This document shows positions 1 to 5,129 of a DNA stretch of 5,129 bases, piece after piece. Below the pieces are notes generated by a model. That model was not told where the DNA came from. It did no database searches and was given only the letters and a program-made list of their open reading frames with translations. The number at the start of each line of letters is the position of its first letter. The first letter of the stretch is position 1. The position numbers and the translations under genes were made by a program. This DNA is from Bacteroidota bacterium. GTDB lineage: Bacteria; Bacteroidota; Bacteroidia; B-17B0; Aurantibacillaceae. Where the stretch lies: the NCBI GenBank assembly GCA_025359355.1, contig JANYGR010000226.1, positions 1 through 5,129 on the forward strand, read 5' to 3'.

Positions 1-237
1 GTGGAGTTTGCGCCTATGGTGAATATGAAAGCCAAAGGAAAAAAATTAACTTCTTATAAAGTGAAAGAAATTAATTTACGAGCTTCTGAAGAAATAGTGC
101 ATGAAGACTATACTGAAGAAGATGAAGAGATTGGTGGAAATGGCTTATCTCCAATGGAATTACATCGTAAAGCCATGGAAAAATTAAACGGCGATAACAT
201 GAGAGGCGAGGATGGACAAATTAATTTTGATTTTTAA
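1..237 (+). CDS. parC: C-terminal end of probable DNA topoisomerase IV subunit A (5' end outside window)
   Basis: The reading frame is open at the left edge and ends in TAA, so this is the last 78 codons of a longer gene; the initial GTG is most likely an internal valine. The visible part has a basic stretch, MKAKGKKLTSYKVKEINL, then a very acidic linker (EDYTEEDEEIGG) and a short tail ending GQINFDF. In Bacteroidota topoisomerase IV subunit A (type IIA, decatenates daughter chromosomes together with ParE), the end of the C-terminal DNA-wrapping domain carries a similar 'KA.GK.LT..KV' phrase followed by an acidic tail; I match this from memory. The catalytic tyrosine and gyrase/topoisomerase core lie upstream and cannot be seen. 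GyrA or another protein with an acidic tail remains possible. The gene runs in the same direction as kdtA, with a gap of 78 bp to its preferred start. Confidence 0.55.
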   Translation: MEFAPMVNMKAKGKKLTSYKVKEINLRASEEIVHEDYTEEDEEIGGNGLSPMELHRKAMEKLNGDNMRGEDGQINFDF

Positions 238-256
238 AAGAACTTTTACATCTCAC

Positions 257-312
257 GTCACCCTGAACTTGTTTCAGGTTCTCGTTAGATGCTGAAACAA
301 GTTCAGCATAAC
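257..312. repeat. REP-like palindromic intergenic repeat
   Basis: Two perfect 15-bp inverted arms, CTGAACTTGTTTCAG at 263-277 and CTGAAACAAGTTCAG at 292-306, flank a 14-nt loop (278-291). Outer bases GTCACC and CATAAC pair only partly, which suggests a slightly decayed copy. The wording 'cgtcaccctgaacttgtttcagg...ctcg' resembles palindromic repeats that I recall being scattered between genes of many Bacteroidota; only one copy is in this window, so copy number cannot be shown here. There is no T-run after the hairpin, so it is not a standard Rho-independent terminator. It fills most of the gap between the upstream gene and kdtA and contains an in-frame ATG (289) that can mislead start calling. 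Confidence 0.75.
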
Positions 313-315
313 AAT

Positions 316-1557
316 ATGTTTCTATACAACCTTGGTATATATGTTTTTTACATAGGATTAAAATTAGCATCGCTATTTAATCCGAAAGCAAAACAGTGGA
401 TAGATGGAAGAAAACAGTGGAAAGAAAATCTTAAACATAAAGTTGAAACACTACAATTAGAAAATGCAATTTGGTTTCATTGCGCGTCATTAGGTGAGTT
501 TGAGCAAGGTCGACCCGTATTAGAAAAGATCAAGCAAGATAACTCAAATCAAAAAATTGTATTGACGTTCTTTTCTCCTTCTGGTTATGAAATTCAGAAA
601 AATTATTCGTTCGCTGATTTAGTCATGTATTTACCCTTAGATTCTGCATCTAATGCTCATTATTTTTTAGATATTTTAAAACCTAAAATTTCTATTTTTG
701 TAAAATATGAGTTTTGGTTAAATTTTTTATTTGCACTTGATAAAAAACAAATTCCCACTTTTTTAATTTCAACGGTAATTAAAAAACATCAATCATTTTT
801 TAAATGGTACGGTGGAAATTTTCGTAAAGCATTGGCTACGTATAAAATAATCTACACACAAGATTCAGAATCATTACTACTGTTAGAATCCCTTGGCATT
901 AAAACTGGTCAGTTGGCGGGAGATACCAGATTTGATAGGGTTTTGCAGATATGCTCGTCACCAAAACAATTAAAAGAGATTCAAGAATTCTCAAATAATA
1001 GTTTTGTTATTATTGCAGGAAGCTCATGGCAAAAAGATGAAGAATTATTAATCGAATCTTATATATCATTAAAAGCTAAGCATGTAAATGTTAAATTAAT
1101 TATAGCGCCACACGAAATTGATCACAGTAACATTGAGAGACTCAAAAAATTATTGTCAAAACATGACATCAATTTTCATTTATATTCTGATAATGAATCA
1201 CATTATATACATTCTGTTTTAGTAATTAATACTATTGGTTTTTTATCTTCAGTGTATCAATATGGCTCTGTAGCCTTTATAGGCGGTGGCTTTGATAATG
1301 GCATCCATAATATATTAGAACCAACCGTTTTTGGATTACCTGTTTTATTTGGGCCTAATTACAAAAAATTTAATGAAGCATTTGATGTCATTAAATTAAA
1401 TGCCGGTTTTGTTATATTGAGTTCCAGTGAATTAACTAAACAGTTAAATGATTTTATAGAAGATAAAGTCTTATTACATGAAACCTCTATCTTGGCTAAA
1501 AACTATGTTAGAAGCCATGCTGGAGCTACACAAAAAATTATGGTAGGCTTGCAATAA
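316..1557 (+). CDS. kdtA: 3-deoxy-D-manno-octulosonic acid (Kdo) transferase
   Basis: KdtA (WaaA) is the inner-membrane GT30 glycosyltransferase that moves Kdo from CMP-Kdo onto lipid IVA, joining lipid A to the LPS core. With the ATG at 316 the protein has 413 residues, a normal family length, and starts MFLYNLGIYVFYIGLKLASL, the usual hydrophobic N-terminal anchor. The N-terminal domain shows WFHCASLGEFEQGRP (Glu61 is the expected catalytic base) and KYEFWLN (about 131-137). GDTRFDR lies at 202-208. The C-terminal nucleotide-sugar domain shows AGSSWQKDEE, APHE (264-267), FIGGGFDNGIHNILEP (321-336) and GLPVLFGP. An in-frame ATG at 289 would add MLKQVQHNN, but those codons are encoded by the palindromic repeat and do not look like protein, so I reject that start. 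No clear promoter is visible in the gap; read-through from upstream is possible. Confidence 0.93.
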   Translation: MFLYNLGIYVFYIGLKLASLFNPKAKQWIDGRKQWKENLKHKVETLQLENAIWFHCASLGEFEQGRPVLEKIKQDNSNQKIVLTFFSPSGYEIQKNYSFADLVMYLPLDSASNAHYFLDILKPKISIFVKYEFWLNFLFALDKKQIPTFLISTVIKKHQSFFKWYGGNFRKALATYKIIYTQDSESLLLLESLGIKTGQLAGDTRFDRVLQICSSPKQLKEIQEFSNNSFVIIAGSSWQKDEELLIESYISLKAKHVNVKLIIAPHEIDHSNIERLKKLLSKHDINFHLYSDNESHYIHSVLVINTIGFLSSVYQYGSVAFIGGGFDNGIHNILEPTVFGLPVLFGPNYKKFNEAFDVIKLNAGFVILSSSELTKQLNDFIEDKVLLHETSILAKNYVRSHAGATQKIMVGLQ

Positions 1558-1593
1558 AAAAGGAGGTTCGTTAATATTGAACCTCCTTTTTTT
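1556..1593. terminator. Bidirectional Rho-independent terminator between convergent genes
   Basis: A 14-bp perfect stem (1556-1569 with 1579-1592) surrounds a 9-nt loop, GTTAATATT. Its core is AGGAGGTTC / GAACCTCCT, and it is flanked by an A-run on the left and a run of seven T (1587-1593) on the right. It can therefore stop kdtA transcription on the plus strand and transcription from the 1616-2059 gene on the minus strand. The left arm begins inside the kdtA TAA codon. Confidence 0.9.
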
Positions 1594-1615
1594 ATTTTAA
1601 TGATATAGAGTGGAA

Positions 1616-2059
1616 TTAATCTTTTTCTTCTGCCGCACCTTGTTTATTAGCACCTTGTTTGTTTTTTTCTTCTTTAGCTGCTTTTAATTTAGCTAATTGA
1701 TCAGGTGTTAATAATGCTTTCACATCTTCATGATATTTTTTGCGAATTACTTTTATTTCGGCATCAGCTGTTTGTTTTTGATTTTCTTGCCCTTTATATT
1801 TTGCTTTAACAGCATCTATGCCTTTTGTGCGAGTTAATGCTAAATCATAAATTTTTGGTTTTTGGTCGTCGGTTAAAACTACTGTCGAATTTAATTCATC
1901 TACACTTTTTTGAGCACGTTGCTCAGGAGTTGTGCCTTTTTTAATGTCTTTCACATGCTGATCTGGATTTTGAGGATGAGCAATCGTTGTTGGTTGTTGC
2001 GCATTCATTACAGTTGTTATTGTAAATAAACAAACTGACATTACGATTAATTTTTTCAT
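1616..2059 (-). CDS. Secreted Spy/CpxP-like LTxxQ-motif protein
   Basis: A 147-residue protein with a type I signal peptide: MKK, a hydrophobic stretch to about residue 18, and a likely cut after MNA (A20/Q21), placing it in the periplasm. The mature part is charged, lysine-rich and predicted helical. It holds two copies of an LTxxQ-type motif, LTDDQ (62-66) and LTPDQ (117-121), plus a weaker TPEQRA (44-49). Spaced LTxxQ motifs mark the Spy/CpxP group of small helical envelope proteins; in E. coli Spy is a periplasmic chaperone and CpxP a Cpx regulator. Many Bacteroidota have similar short proteins with no assigned role, so chaperone activity is only inferred. The C-terminus is low-complexity, with a duplicated NKQGA. 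Its gene ends against the shared terminator with kdtA and is separated by 97 bp from the next minus-strand gene, so it may have its own promoter. Confidence 0.8.
   Translation of the reverse strand: MKKLIVMSVCLFTITTVMNAQQPTTIAHPQNPDQHVKDIKKGTTPEQRAQKSVDELNSTVVLTDDQKPKIYDLALTRTKGIDAVKAKYKGQENQKQTADAEIKVIRKKYHEDVKALLTPDQLAKLKAAKEEKNKQGANKQGAAEEKD
1635..1664. repeat. 15-bp tandem duplication inside a coding region
   Basis: The 11-mer GCACCTTGTTT occurs at 1635-1645 and again at 1650-1660, giving a 15-bp period. On the minus strand it encodes the doubled NKQGA near the C-terminus of the LTxxQ protein. The length keeps the reading frame, as expected for a slippage duplication in a disordered tail. 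Confidence 0.7.
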
Positions 2060-2080
2060 AGGTGTTTTTTTAGGGTTATT

Positions 2081-2114
2081 AAAATTTAATATTTATTGAT
2101 TATAGACTTGCAAA
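2081..2114 (-). promoter_or_regulatory. Weak candidate promoter for the LTxxQ protein gene
   Basis: Read on the minus strand, TTTG (2111-2114) is followed after 22 nt by TAAATTTT (2081-2088), one base from the Bacteroidota -7 consensus TAnnTTTG. The pair lies 22 nt or more upstream of the ATG at 2059. In such AT-rich DNA a one-mismatch box can arise by chance. An alternative -7 reading, TACTTTGC at 2110-2117, fits less well. Confidence 0.3.
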
Positions 2115-2156
2115 GTACGTATCGGTTTAATGATCGAAATGTTAAAATTGTCAAAA

Positions 2157-2426
2157 CTATTTTTTGTCTTTCGGTTTATCTGAAGTTTTAGGCTTGCCTA
2201 CTGTTTTAGTTTCTGTTGCTTCAACTTTACAAACTTTACAAGGTTCTAATCCTTTTTTCTTAGCCTCTTCAAGCGTAATTCCCTTTTTTCCTGTTTTTAC
2301 AATGTCGCAATTTTTAGCGTGATACTTTTTACCAGTTTCAGTAATATAAACTGTTTGGGCAGTTAATTTACTTCCAATTAAAAATAAGATAATTAGACAT
2401 GTAGCTAAAAGGTTTTTTGTTTTCAT
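2157..2426 (-). CDS. Small secreted protein with HxxxC...CxxC putative metal-binding motif
   Basis: An 89-residue protein with a type I signal peptide (hydrophobic residues 5-19, likely cut LTA/Q after residue 23). The mature part starts TVYITETGKKYHAKNCDIV and continues to GITLEEAKKKGLEPCKVC. His36, Cys40, Cys63 and Cys66 form a YHxxxC...PCxxC pattern. I recall the same layout ('VY.T.tGkkYH...C...LeeA...g..PC..C') at the C-termini of some secreted or membrane proteins and nucleases, where it is thought to bind a metal, probably zinc; that role is inferred. After Cys66 a Lys/Thr/Pro-rich tail (about 67-89) looks disordered. Here the motif stands almost alone, with no catalytic domain. Cys10 is preceded by LAT and lies too early in the hydrophobic region for a convincing lipobox. 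The gene stands alone, with about 97 bp on each side. Confidence 0.75.
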   Translation of the reverse strand: MKTKNLLATCLIILFLIGSKLTAQTVYITETGKKYHAKNCDIVKTGKKGITLEEAKKKGLEPCKVCKVEATETKTVGKPKTSDKPKDKK

Positions 2427-2446
2427 TTTTAGTTTTTTTATTTAAA

Positions 2447-2454
2447 CAAATATA
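2447..2454 (-). promoter_or_regulatory. Bacteroidota -7 promoter box for the HxxxC/CxxC protein gene
   Basis: The minus strand reads TATATTTG, an exact match to TAnnTTTG, ending 20 nt before the ATG codon at 2424-2426. Transcription would then begin about 12-15 nt before the start codon, with an A-rich leader (AAAAAAACTAAAA) and no Shine-Dalgarno, as is common in this phylum. A good TTG -33 box at the right spacing is not obvious; the nearest sequence is CTTTTAA. Confidence 0.55.
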
Positions 2455-2523
2455 ACAGTTACTATAAATTTAAAAGTATAAGTCATTTTATCTATAGCAT
2501 TTTTTAACACTATTTTAAAATTA

Positions 2524-3528
2524 TTAATATTGAACTTTTGGTATAATCCCTCTTACGCCCATGTCTACAGGCGTTTCTCCAATTTCTGGTTGATAATATC
2601 CATCTCCATTTACTTTGGTCCACTCAAAACTTTTATTGGTAGAAACAGATACCGTAACAATAATATCTTGTGTTTCTGTGCCAGTAATAGTTAGCGTTTG
2701 AGCTGCTCCTAACGTATTAGTAAATACAGATGTAACTACGCAACTGCCCGCAGGTACAGGTGAATTAGTGGAATTAGGATTAACAACGGTTGTGGCTCCA
2801 GCTGGCGGTTGACCGTCAGCCATATAATAACCATAACCTGCAATATATGTTTCAAAACCCCAATAGCCTTGTAAATGGTTGAGATAAGCGCCACCAACAC
2901 TGGCAGAAGGAACTTGATACTGTGTTTTAATTTTATATTTTTCTACATAGGTTTTGTAACCTAAAAATGAGGCTATAGTTCCAGTGCCAATATGATTCAC
3001 TGTAGGCAAGGCATTGGCTTTATAAGGGATGTCATAATTTTGATAAGATAAGGATAAGCGTAACCATTTATAAGTACCAGCAGAAACGGCACTTAAGGGT
3101 GTTGAATAGAAAATAACATTTTCTCTTACAACTACAGATTGACTGAATTGGATGGCAGTTGTTCCACCTGATGCAGTTTCAGGTGCATGGTATAATACAA
3201 CACCACTTCCTAAGGCTGTGAAATCATTTTGCGCTAATTCAATATAATGCGCAGCCATTTTATTAAATACTGGAGAGCATGCTTCGTGTGAGCTATTAAC
3301 AGTTGGATTGGGGTTACCAGAGTTATCTAAACGAATTTGAGTTGAATCAAATTTGAATTTAAAAATAAGGCGAGGCCCACTTCCTGTGGCTGTCCATACA
3401 GAATCAGGATCTCCATAAGGAACAGTTGCTCCAGTAGTAGTTGGAGTAGGGTCAGGTGTAGGATCTGCCTTTTTTTTACAAGAAAATATGGAAATAGCCA
3501 AGAGCGTAATAGCAACGATGTTTTTCAT
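2524..3528 (-). CDS. Uncharacterised lipoprotein
   Basis: A 334-residue protein with a lipoprotein signal peptide: MKN, a hydrophobic core, then IFSC with Cys17 as the lipid-modified residue. It is followed by KKK and a Thr/Pro/Asp linker (DPTPDPTPTTTG, 22-33). The mature domain (about 45-334) is rich in aromatic, Thr and Ser residues with alternating beta-like stretches. Recognisable phrases are LIFKFKFDSTQIRLDNSG (54-71), GTYKWLRLSLSYQNYDIPY (151-169), TGTIASFLGY (182-191), GYWGFETY (221-228) and VDMGVRGI (321-328). Cys84 and Cys263 could form a disulfide. I believe similar lipoproteins occur across Bacteroidota, but I cannot name a family or function. The positions just after Cys17 are KKK rather than acidic, so the usual acidic surface-export signal is not seen. 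A second upstream ATG (3531-3533) is out of frame and stops after two codons, so the ATG at 3526-3528 is used. Confidence 0.8.
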   Translation of the reverse strand: MKNIVAITLLAISIFSCKKKADPTPDPTPTTTGATVPYGDPDSVWTATGSGPRLIFKFKFDSTQIRLDNSGNPNPTVNSSHEACSPVFNKMAAHYIELAQNDFTALGSGVVLYHAPETASGGTTAIQFSQSVVVRENVIFYSTPLSAVSAGTYKWLRLSLSYQNYDIPYKANALPTVNHIGTGTIASFLGYKTYVEKYKIKTQYQVPSASVGGAYLNHLQGYWGFETYIAGYGYYMADGQPPAGATTVVNPNSTNSPVPAGSCVVTSVFTNTLGAAQTLTITGTETQDIIVTVSVSTNKSFEWTKVNGDGYYQPEIGETPVDMGVRGIIPKVQY

Positions 3529-3546
3529 TTCATTTAATTTTATAAA

Positions 3547-3554
3547 CGAAGATA
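3547..3554 (-). promoter_or_regulatory. Possible -7 promoter box for the lipoprotein gene
   Basis: The minus strand reads TATCTTCG, one mismatch from TAnnTTTG, and ends 18 nt before the ATG codon at 3526-3528. It sits just downstream of the terminator of the acyl-CoA dehydrogenase gene, where a new promoter would be needed. No properly spaced -33 TTG was found; the only TTG (3566-3568) is just 11 nt away. Confidence 0.35.
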
Positions 3555-3566
3555 GTACTTTTTAGC

Positions 3567-3602
3567 AAAAAAAATCCCGCTAATACTTTAGCGGGATTTT
3601 TT
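3567..3602 (-). terminator. Rho-independent terminator of the acyl-CoA dehydrogenase gene
   Basis: A 15-bp perfect stem (3569-3583 with 3588-3602) closes a 4-nt loop, TACT. Its GC-rich core is TCCCGC / GCGGGA. The A-run at 3567-3574 on the plus strand becomes a T-run after the hairpin on the minus strand. It lies about 20 nt past the dehydrogenase stop codon and separates that gene from the lipoprotein gene. Confidence 0.9.
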
Positions 3603-3623
3603 ATAAAGTAATTATTAAAATTT

Positions 3624-4766
3624 TTAATCAGCTAATACAGCTCTTGAAATAACAATACGTTGTACTTCGCTTGTGCCTTCATATATCTGAGTGATTTTCG
3701 CATCACGCATTAATCGTTCAACATGATATTCTTTTACATAACCATATCCACCGTGAATTTGAACAGCTTCAGTCGTTACCCACATAGCAGTTTCCGACGC
3801 AAATACTTTTGCTTGTGCTCCTTCTTTTTCGCAAGGTAAGCCTTGATCTTTTAACCATGCCGCACGGTAAATCAATAATCTAGCAGCTTCAATTCGAGTT
3901 GCCATATCTGCTAACTTAAATTGAATGATTTGGTGTTGAGAAATTAATTTTTTGAATGCAGAACGCTCTTTAGAATAAGCTAATGCTAATTCATAAGCGC
4001 CACTTGCAATACCCAACGCTTGAGAAGCAATACCAATACGACCACCTCCTAATGTTTTCATCGCAAACTTAAATCCAAATCCTTCTTCACCAATTCTATT
4101 TTCTTTTGGAACTTTAACGTCTGTAAACATTAATGAATGTGTATCACTTCCTCTGATACCCATTTTATTTTCTTTAGGTCCAACCACAAAACCTGGCATC
4201 CCTCTTTCCATAATTATGCAGTTAATACCTTTATGCCCTAATTCAACATTGGTTTGAACCATTACTAAATAAATAGAAGCAGAGCTGCCGTTTGTAATCC
4301 AGTTTTTTGTACCGTTTACAATGTAGTGATCGCCTTTATCAATTGCAGTTGTTTTTTGAGAAGTAGCATCGCTACCAGCTTCTGGTTCAGATAAACAAAA
4401 TGCGCCTATTTTTTCGCCTTTCGCGATTGGTACTAAATATTTTTGTTTTTGTTCTTCAGTACCATAGTGTTCTAAGCCCCAACAAACTAAAGAGTTGTTA
4501 ACGCTCATTACAACACTAACAGAGGCATCAATTTTAGAGATTTCTTCCATTGCTAATACGTAAGAAATAGCATCCATACCGCCACCACCGTATTTCGGGT
4601 CTACCATCATTCCTAAAAAACCAAGTTCTCCTAATTTTTTTATTTGTTCAGCAGGGAATTTTTGAGTTTCATCTCTTTCTATTACACCTGGTTTACACTC
4701 ATTTTGTGCAAACTCACGTGCTGCACTTTGTATCATTAATTGCTCTTCGGTTAATTGAAATTGCAT
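3624..4766 (-). CDS. Acyl-CoA dehydrogenase (short/branched-chain type)
   Basis: A 380-residue cytoplasmic FAD enzyme that oxidises an acyl-CoA to the trans-2-enoyl-CoA and passes electrons to electron-transfer flavoprotein, in fatty acid or branched-chain amino acid breakdown. The length is typical for the family. Domains run in order: N-terminal helical (about 5-115, starting LTEEQLMIQ), middle beta (about 120-215) and C-terminal helical (about 228-378). Family signature 1 is AFCLSEPEAGSDA (122-134), with KNWITNG at 154-160. Signature 2 is QIHGGYGYVKEYHVERLMRD (336-355). Glu363 in QIYEGTSEVQR is at the position of the catalytic base of short- and medium-chain enzymes. GGGRIGIASQALG at 240-252 is also characteristic. 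The sequence resembles butyryl-CoA dehydrogenase, but chain length cannot be settled by eye. It appears to be a single-gene unit with a strong terminator and its own -7 box; no etfAB or thiolase is adjacent. Confidence 0.95.
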   Translation of the reverse strand: MQFQLTEEQLMIQSAAREFAQNECKPGVIERDETQKFPAEQIKKLGELGFLGMMVDPKYGGGGMDAISYVLAMEEISKIDASVSVVMSVNNSLVCWGLEHYGTEEQKQKYLVPIAKGEKIGAFCLSEPEAGSDATSQKTTAIDKGDHYIVNGTKNWITNGSSASIYLVMVQTNVELGHKGINCIIMERGMPGFVVGPKENKMGIRGSDTHSLMFTDVKVPKENRIGEEGFGFKFAMKTLGGGRIGIASQALGIASGAYELALAYSKERSAFKKLISQHQIIQFKLADMATRIEAARLLIYRAAWLKDQGLPCEKEGAQAKVFASETAMWVTTEAVQIHGGYGYVKEYHVERLMRDAKITQIYEGTSEVQRIVISRAVLAD

Positions 4767-4946
4767 GGTAGTACGATTTAGTTTTTTTAATAAATATCCT
4801 TACAAAAATAGAAGATATTTTGAATTATCTCATCATTTGCGTCGAAAATAGCCAGAATATTTTTTTTAAGTTTTTAAACTTTATTTTATAGATAATGAGG
4901 CTGAGGAATCCTTATGAATATTACGATTTCTATGGTTTGCTAATTC
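4767..4946. other. Intergenic gap between lpxD and the acyl-CoA dehydrogenase gene
   Basis: The 180-bp gap is AT-rich and holds the -7 box described at 4803-4810. No convincing terminator for lpxD is visible: the best hairpin is a 6-bp AAGTTT/AAACTT stem with a 2-nt loop (4868-4881) next to a T-run, which is too short and AT-only. A more GC-rich patch, GAGGCTGAGGAATCC (4897-4911), stands out, but it has no inverted partner and no coding frame of useful length. Confidence 0.5.
4803..4810 (-). promoter_or_regulatory. Bacteroidota -7 promoter box for the acyl-CoA dehydrogenase gene
   Basis: The minus strand reads TATTTTTG, an exact TAnnTTTG match, ending 36 nt before the ATG codon at 4764-4766; this predicts a leader of about 25-30 nt. 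No clear TTG -33 box is seen at 17-23 nt spacing. The 180-bp gap upstream of this gene is consistent with an independent promoter rather than co-transcription with lpxD. Confidence 0.5.
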
Positions 4947-5129
4947 TTACTTATCATATAATTTGTGAATCAAAGAGGGTAATTGTTTAGCTGCAAATAC
5001 CTCTTTCATCTTTGCTCGTGCATCATAAGCTGGCGTTCCAAAATAGACTTTCCCCGCAGGAACATTCTCTCCTACACCGCTCTGAGCCTGAATGGTTGCG
5101 CCATCTCCAATAGTAATATCACTTGATAT
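4947..5129 (-). CDS. lpxD: C-terminal end of LpxD-type UDP-3-O-acylglucosamine N-acyltransferase (5' end outside window)
   Basis: On the minus strand the frame is open from the right edge and encodes 60 residues followed by TAA. It reads ISSDITIGDGATIQAQSGVG, then ENVPAGKVYFGTPAYDARAK, then MKEVFAAKQLPSLIHKLYDK. The first part is the last hexapeptide turns of a left-handed beta-helix. 'IGDGATIQAQSGV', 'FGTPAYDAR' and 'LPSLIHKL' match the way LpxD ends: last coil, G-x-PA linker, then C-terminal helices with a LP.l motif. LpxD adds the second hydroxyacyl chain at the glucosamine nitrogen during lipid A synthesis in the cytoplasm. The catalytic His lies upstream, outside the window. A related hexapeptide acyltransferase, such as an LpxD paralogue, cannot be excluded. 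It is the first gene of the leftward run, 180 bp ahead of the dehydrogenase. Confidence 0.75.
   Translation of the reverse strand: MSSDITIGDGATIQAQSGVGENVPAGKVYFGTPAYDARAKMKEVFAAKQLPSLIHKLYDK

Noticed and set aside
289..315. In-frame ATG at 289 as the kdtA start
   Set aside because: The extra codons are the right arm of the palindromic repeat and give MLKQVQHNN, while the ATG at 316 gives the typical hydrophobic KdtA N-terminus.
2397..2426. Cys10 of the HxxxC/CxxC protein as a lipoprotein cysteine
   Set aside because: The residues before it (LAT) do not fit a lipobox, and it lies before most of the hydrophobic segment; the LTA/Q cut at residue 23 is a better fit.
3327..3515. 62-residue minus-strand ORF
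   Set aside because: It lies entirely inside the lipoprotein gene in another frame, and its product resembles no protein; it is a shadow ORF.
3525..3533. Two-codon ORF (ATG AAA TGA) overlapping the lipoprotein start in ATGA fashion
   Set aside because: ATGAAATGAAA is easily produced by chance in A-rich leaders; no other sign of translational coupling is seen.
4868..4881. AAGTTT/AAACTT hairpin beside a T-run as an lpxD terminator
   Set aside because: The 6-bp stem has one G-C pair and a 2-nt loop, too weak to call a terminator.
4897..4911. GAGGCTGAGGAATCC patch as a decayed second repeat element
   Set aside because: It stands out in composition, but no inverted or direct partner exists in the window, so nothing supports it beyond a vague resemblance.
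4915..4943. Short plus-strand ORF starting ATGAATATTACG in the lpxD-dehydrogenase gap
   Set aside because: It ends after nine codons and has no supporting signals.

Overview
This is a 5.1 kb piece of an AT-rich Bacteroidota (Flavobacteriia/Sphingobacteriia-like) chromosome. The taxonomic call rests on four things: Bacteroidota-style -7 promoter boxes (TAnnTTTG) upstream of at least two genes, start codons preceded by A-rich leaders with no clear Shine-Dalgarno sequence, a KdtA and an LpxD with Bacteroidota-like wording, and a palindromic CCTGAACTTGTTTCAG-type intergenic repeat of a kind I recall as frequent in this phylum. Base composition looks uniform and nothing resembles a recently acquired island.

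Layout. The plus strand (1-1557) carries the last 78 codons of a gene that is probably topoisomerase IV subunit A (parC), then a repeat-bearing gap, then a complete kdtA/waaA (Kdo transferase). These converge on a run of minus-strand genes, and the junction holds a symmetrical terminator that overlaps the kdtA stop codon. Reading leftward on the minus strand from the right edge, the genes are: the C-terminal 60 residues of an LpxD-type acyltransferase (4947-5129), a complete acyl-CoA dehydrogenase (3624-4766) with its own terminator, a 334-residue lipoprotein of unknown function (2524-3528), an 89-residue secreted protein with a His/Cys motif (2157-2426), and a 147-residue secreted Spy/LTxxQ-like protein (1616-2059). 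No gap exceeds 180 bp once the partial lpxD is counted.

How the genes fit together. Most products belong to the cell envelope. KdtA and LpxD act in the same Kdo2-lipid A pathway but sit at opposite ends on opposite strands, so they are not an operon here. The three small exported proteins each lie behind gaps of about 95-97 bp and are probably separate transcription units. The acyl-CoA dehydrogenase is a housekeeping fatty or branched-chain acyl-CoA oxidation enzyme unrelated to its neighbours.

I found no phage, transposon, CRISPR, toxin-antitoxin or defence system. This looks like an ordinary core region. The items most worth a second look are the palindromic repeat abutting and confusing the kdtA start, the small HxxxC...CxxC secreted protein, and the uncharacterised lipoprotein.
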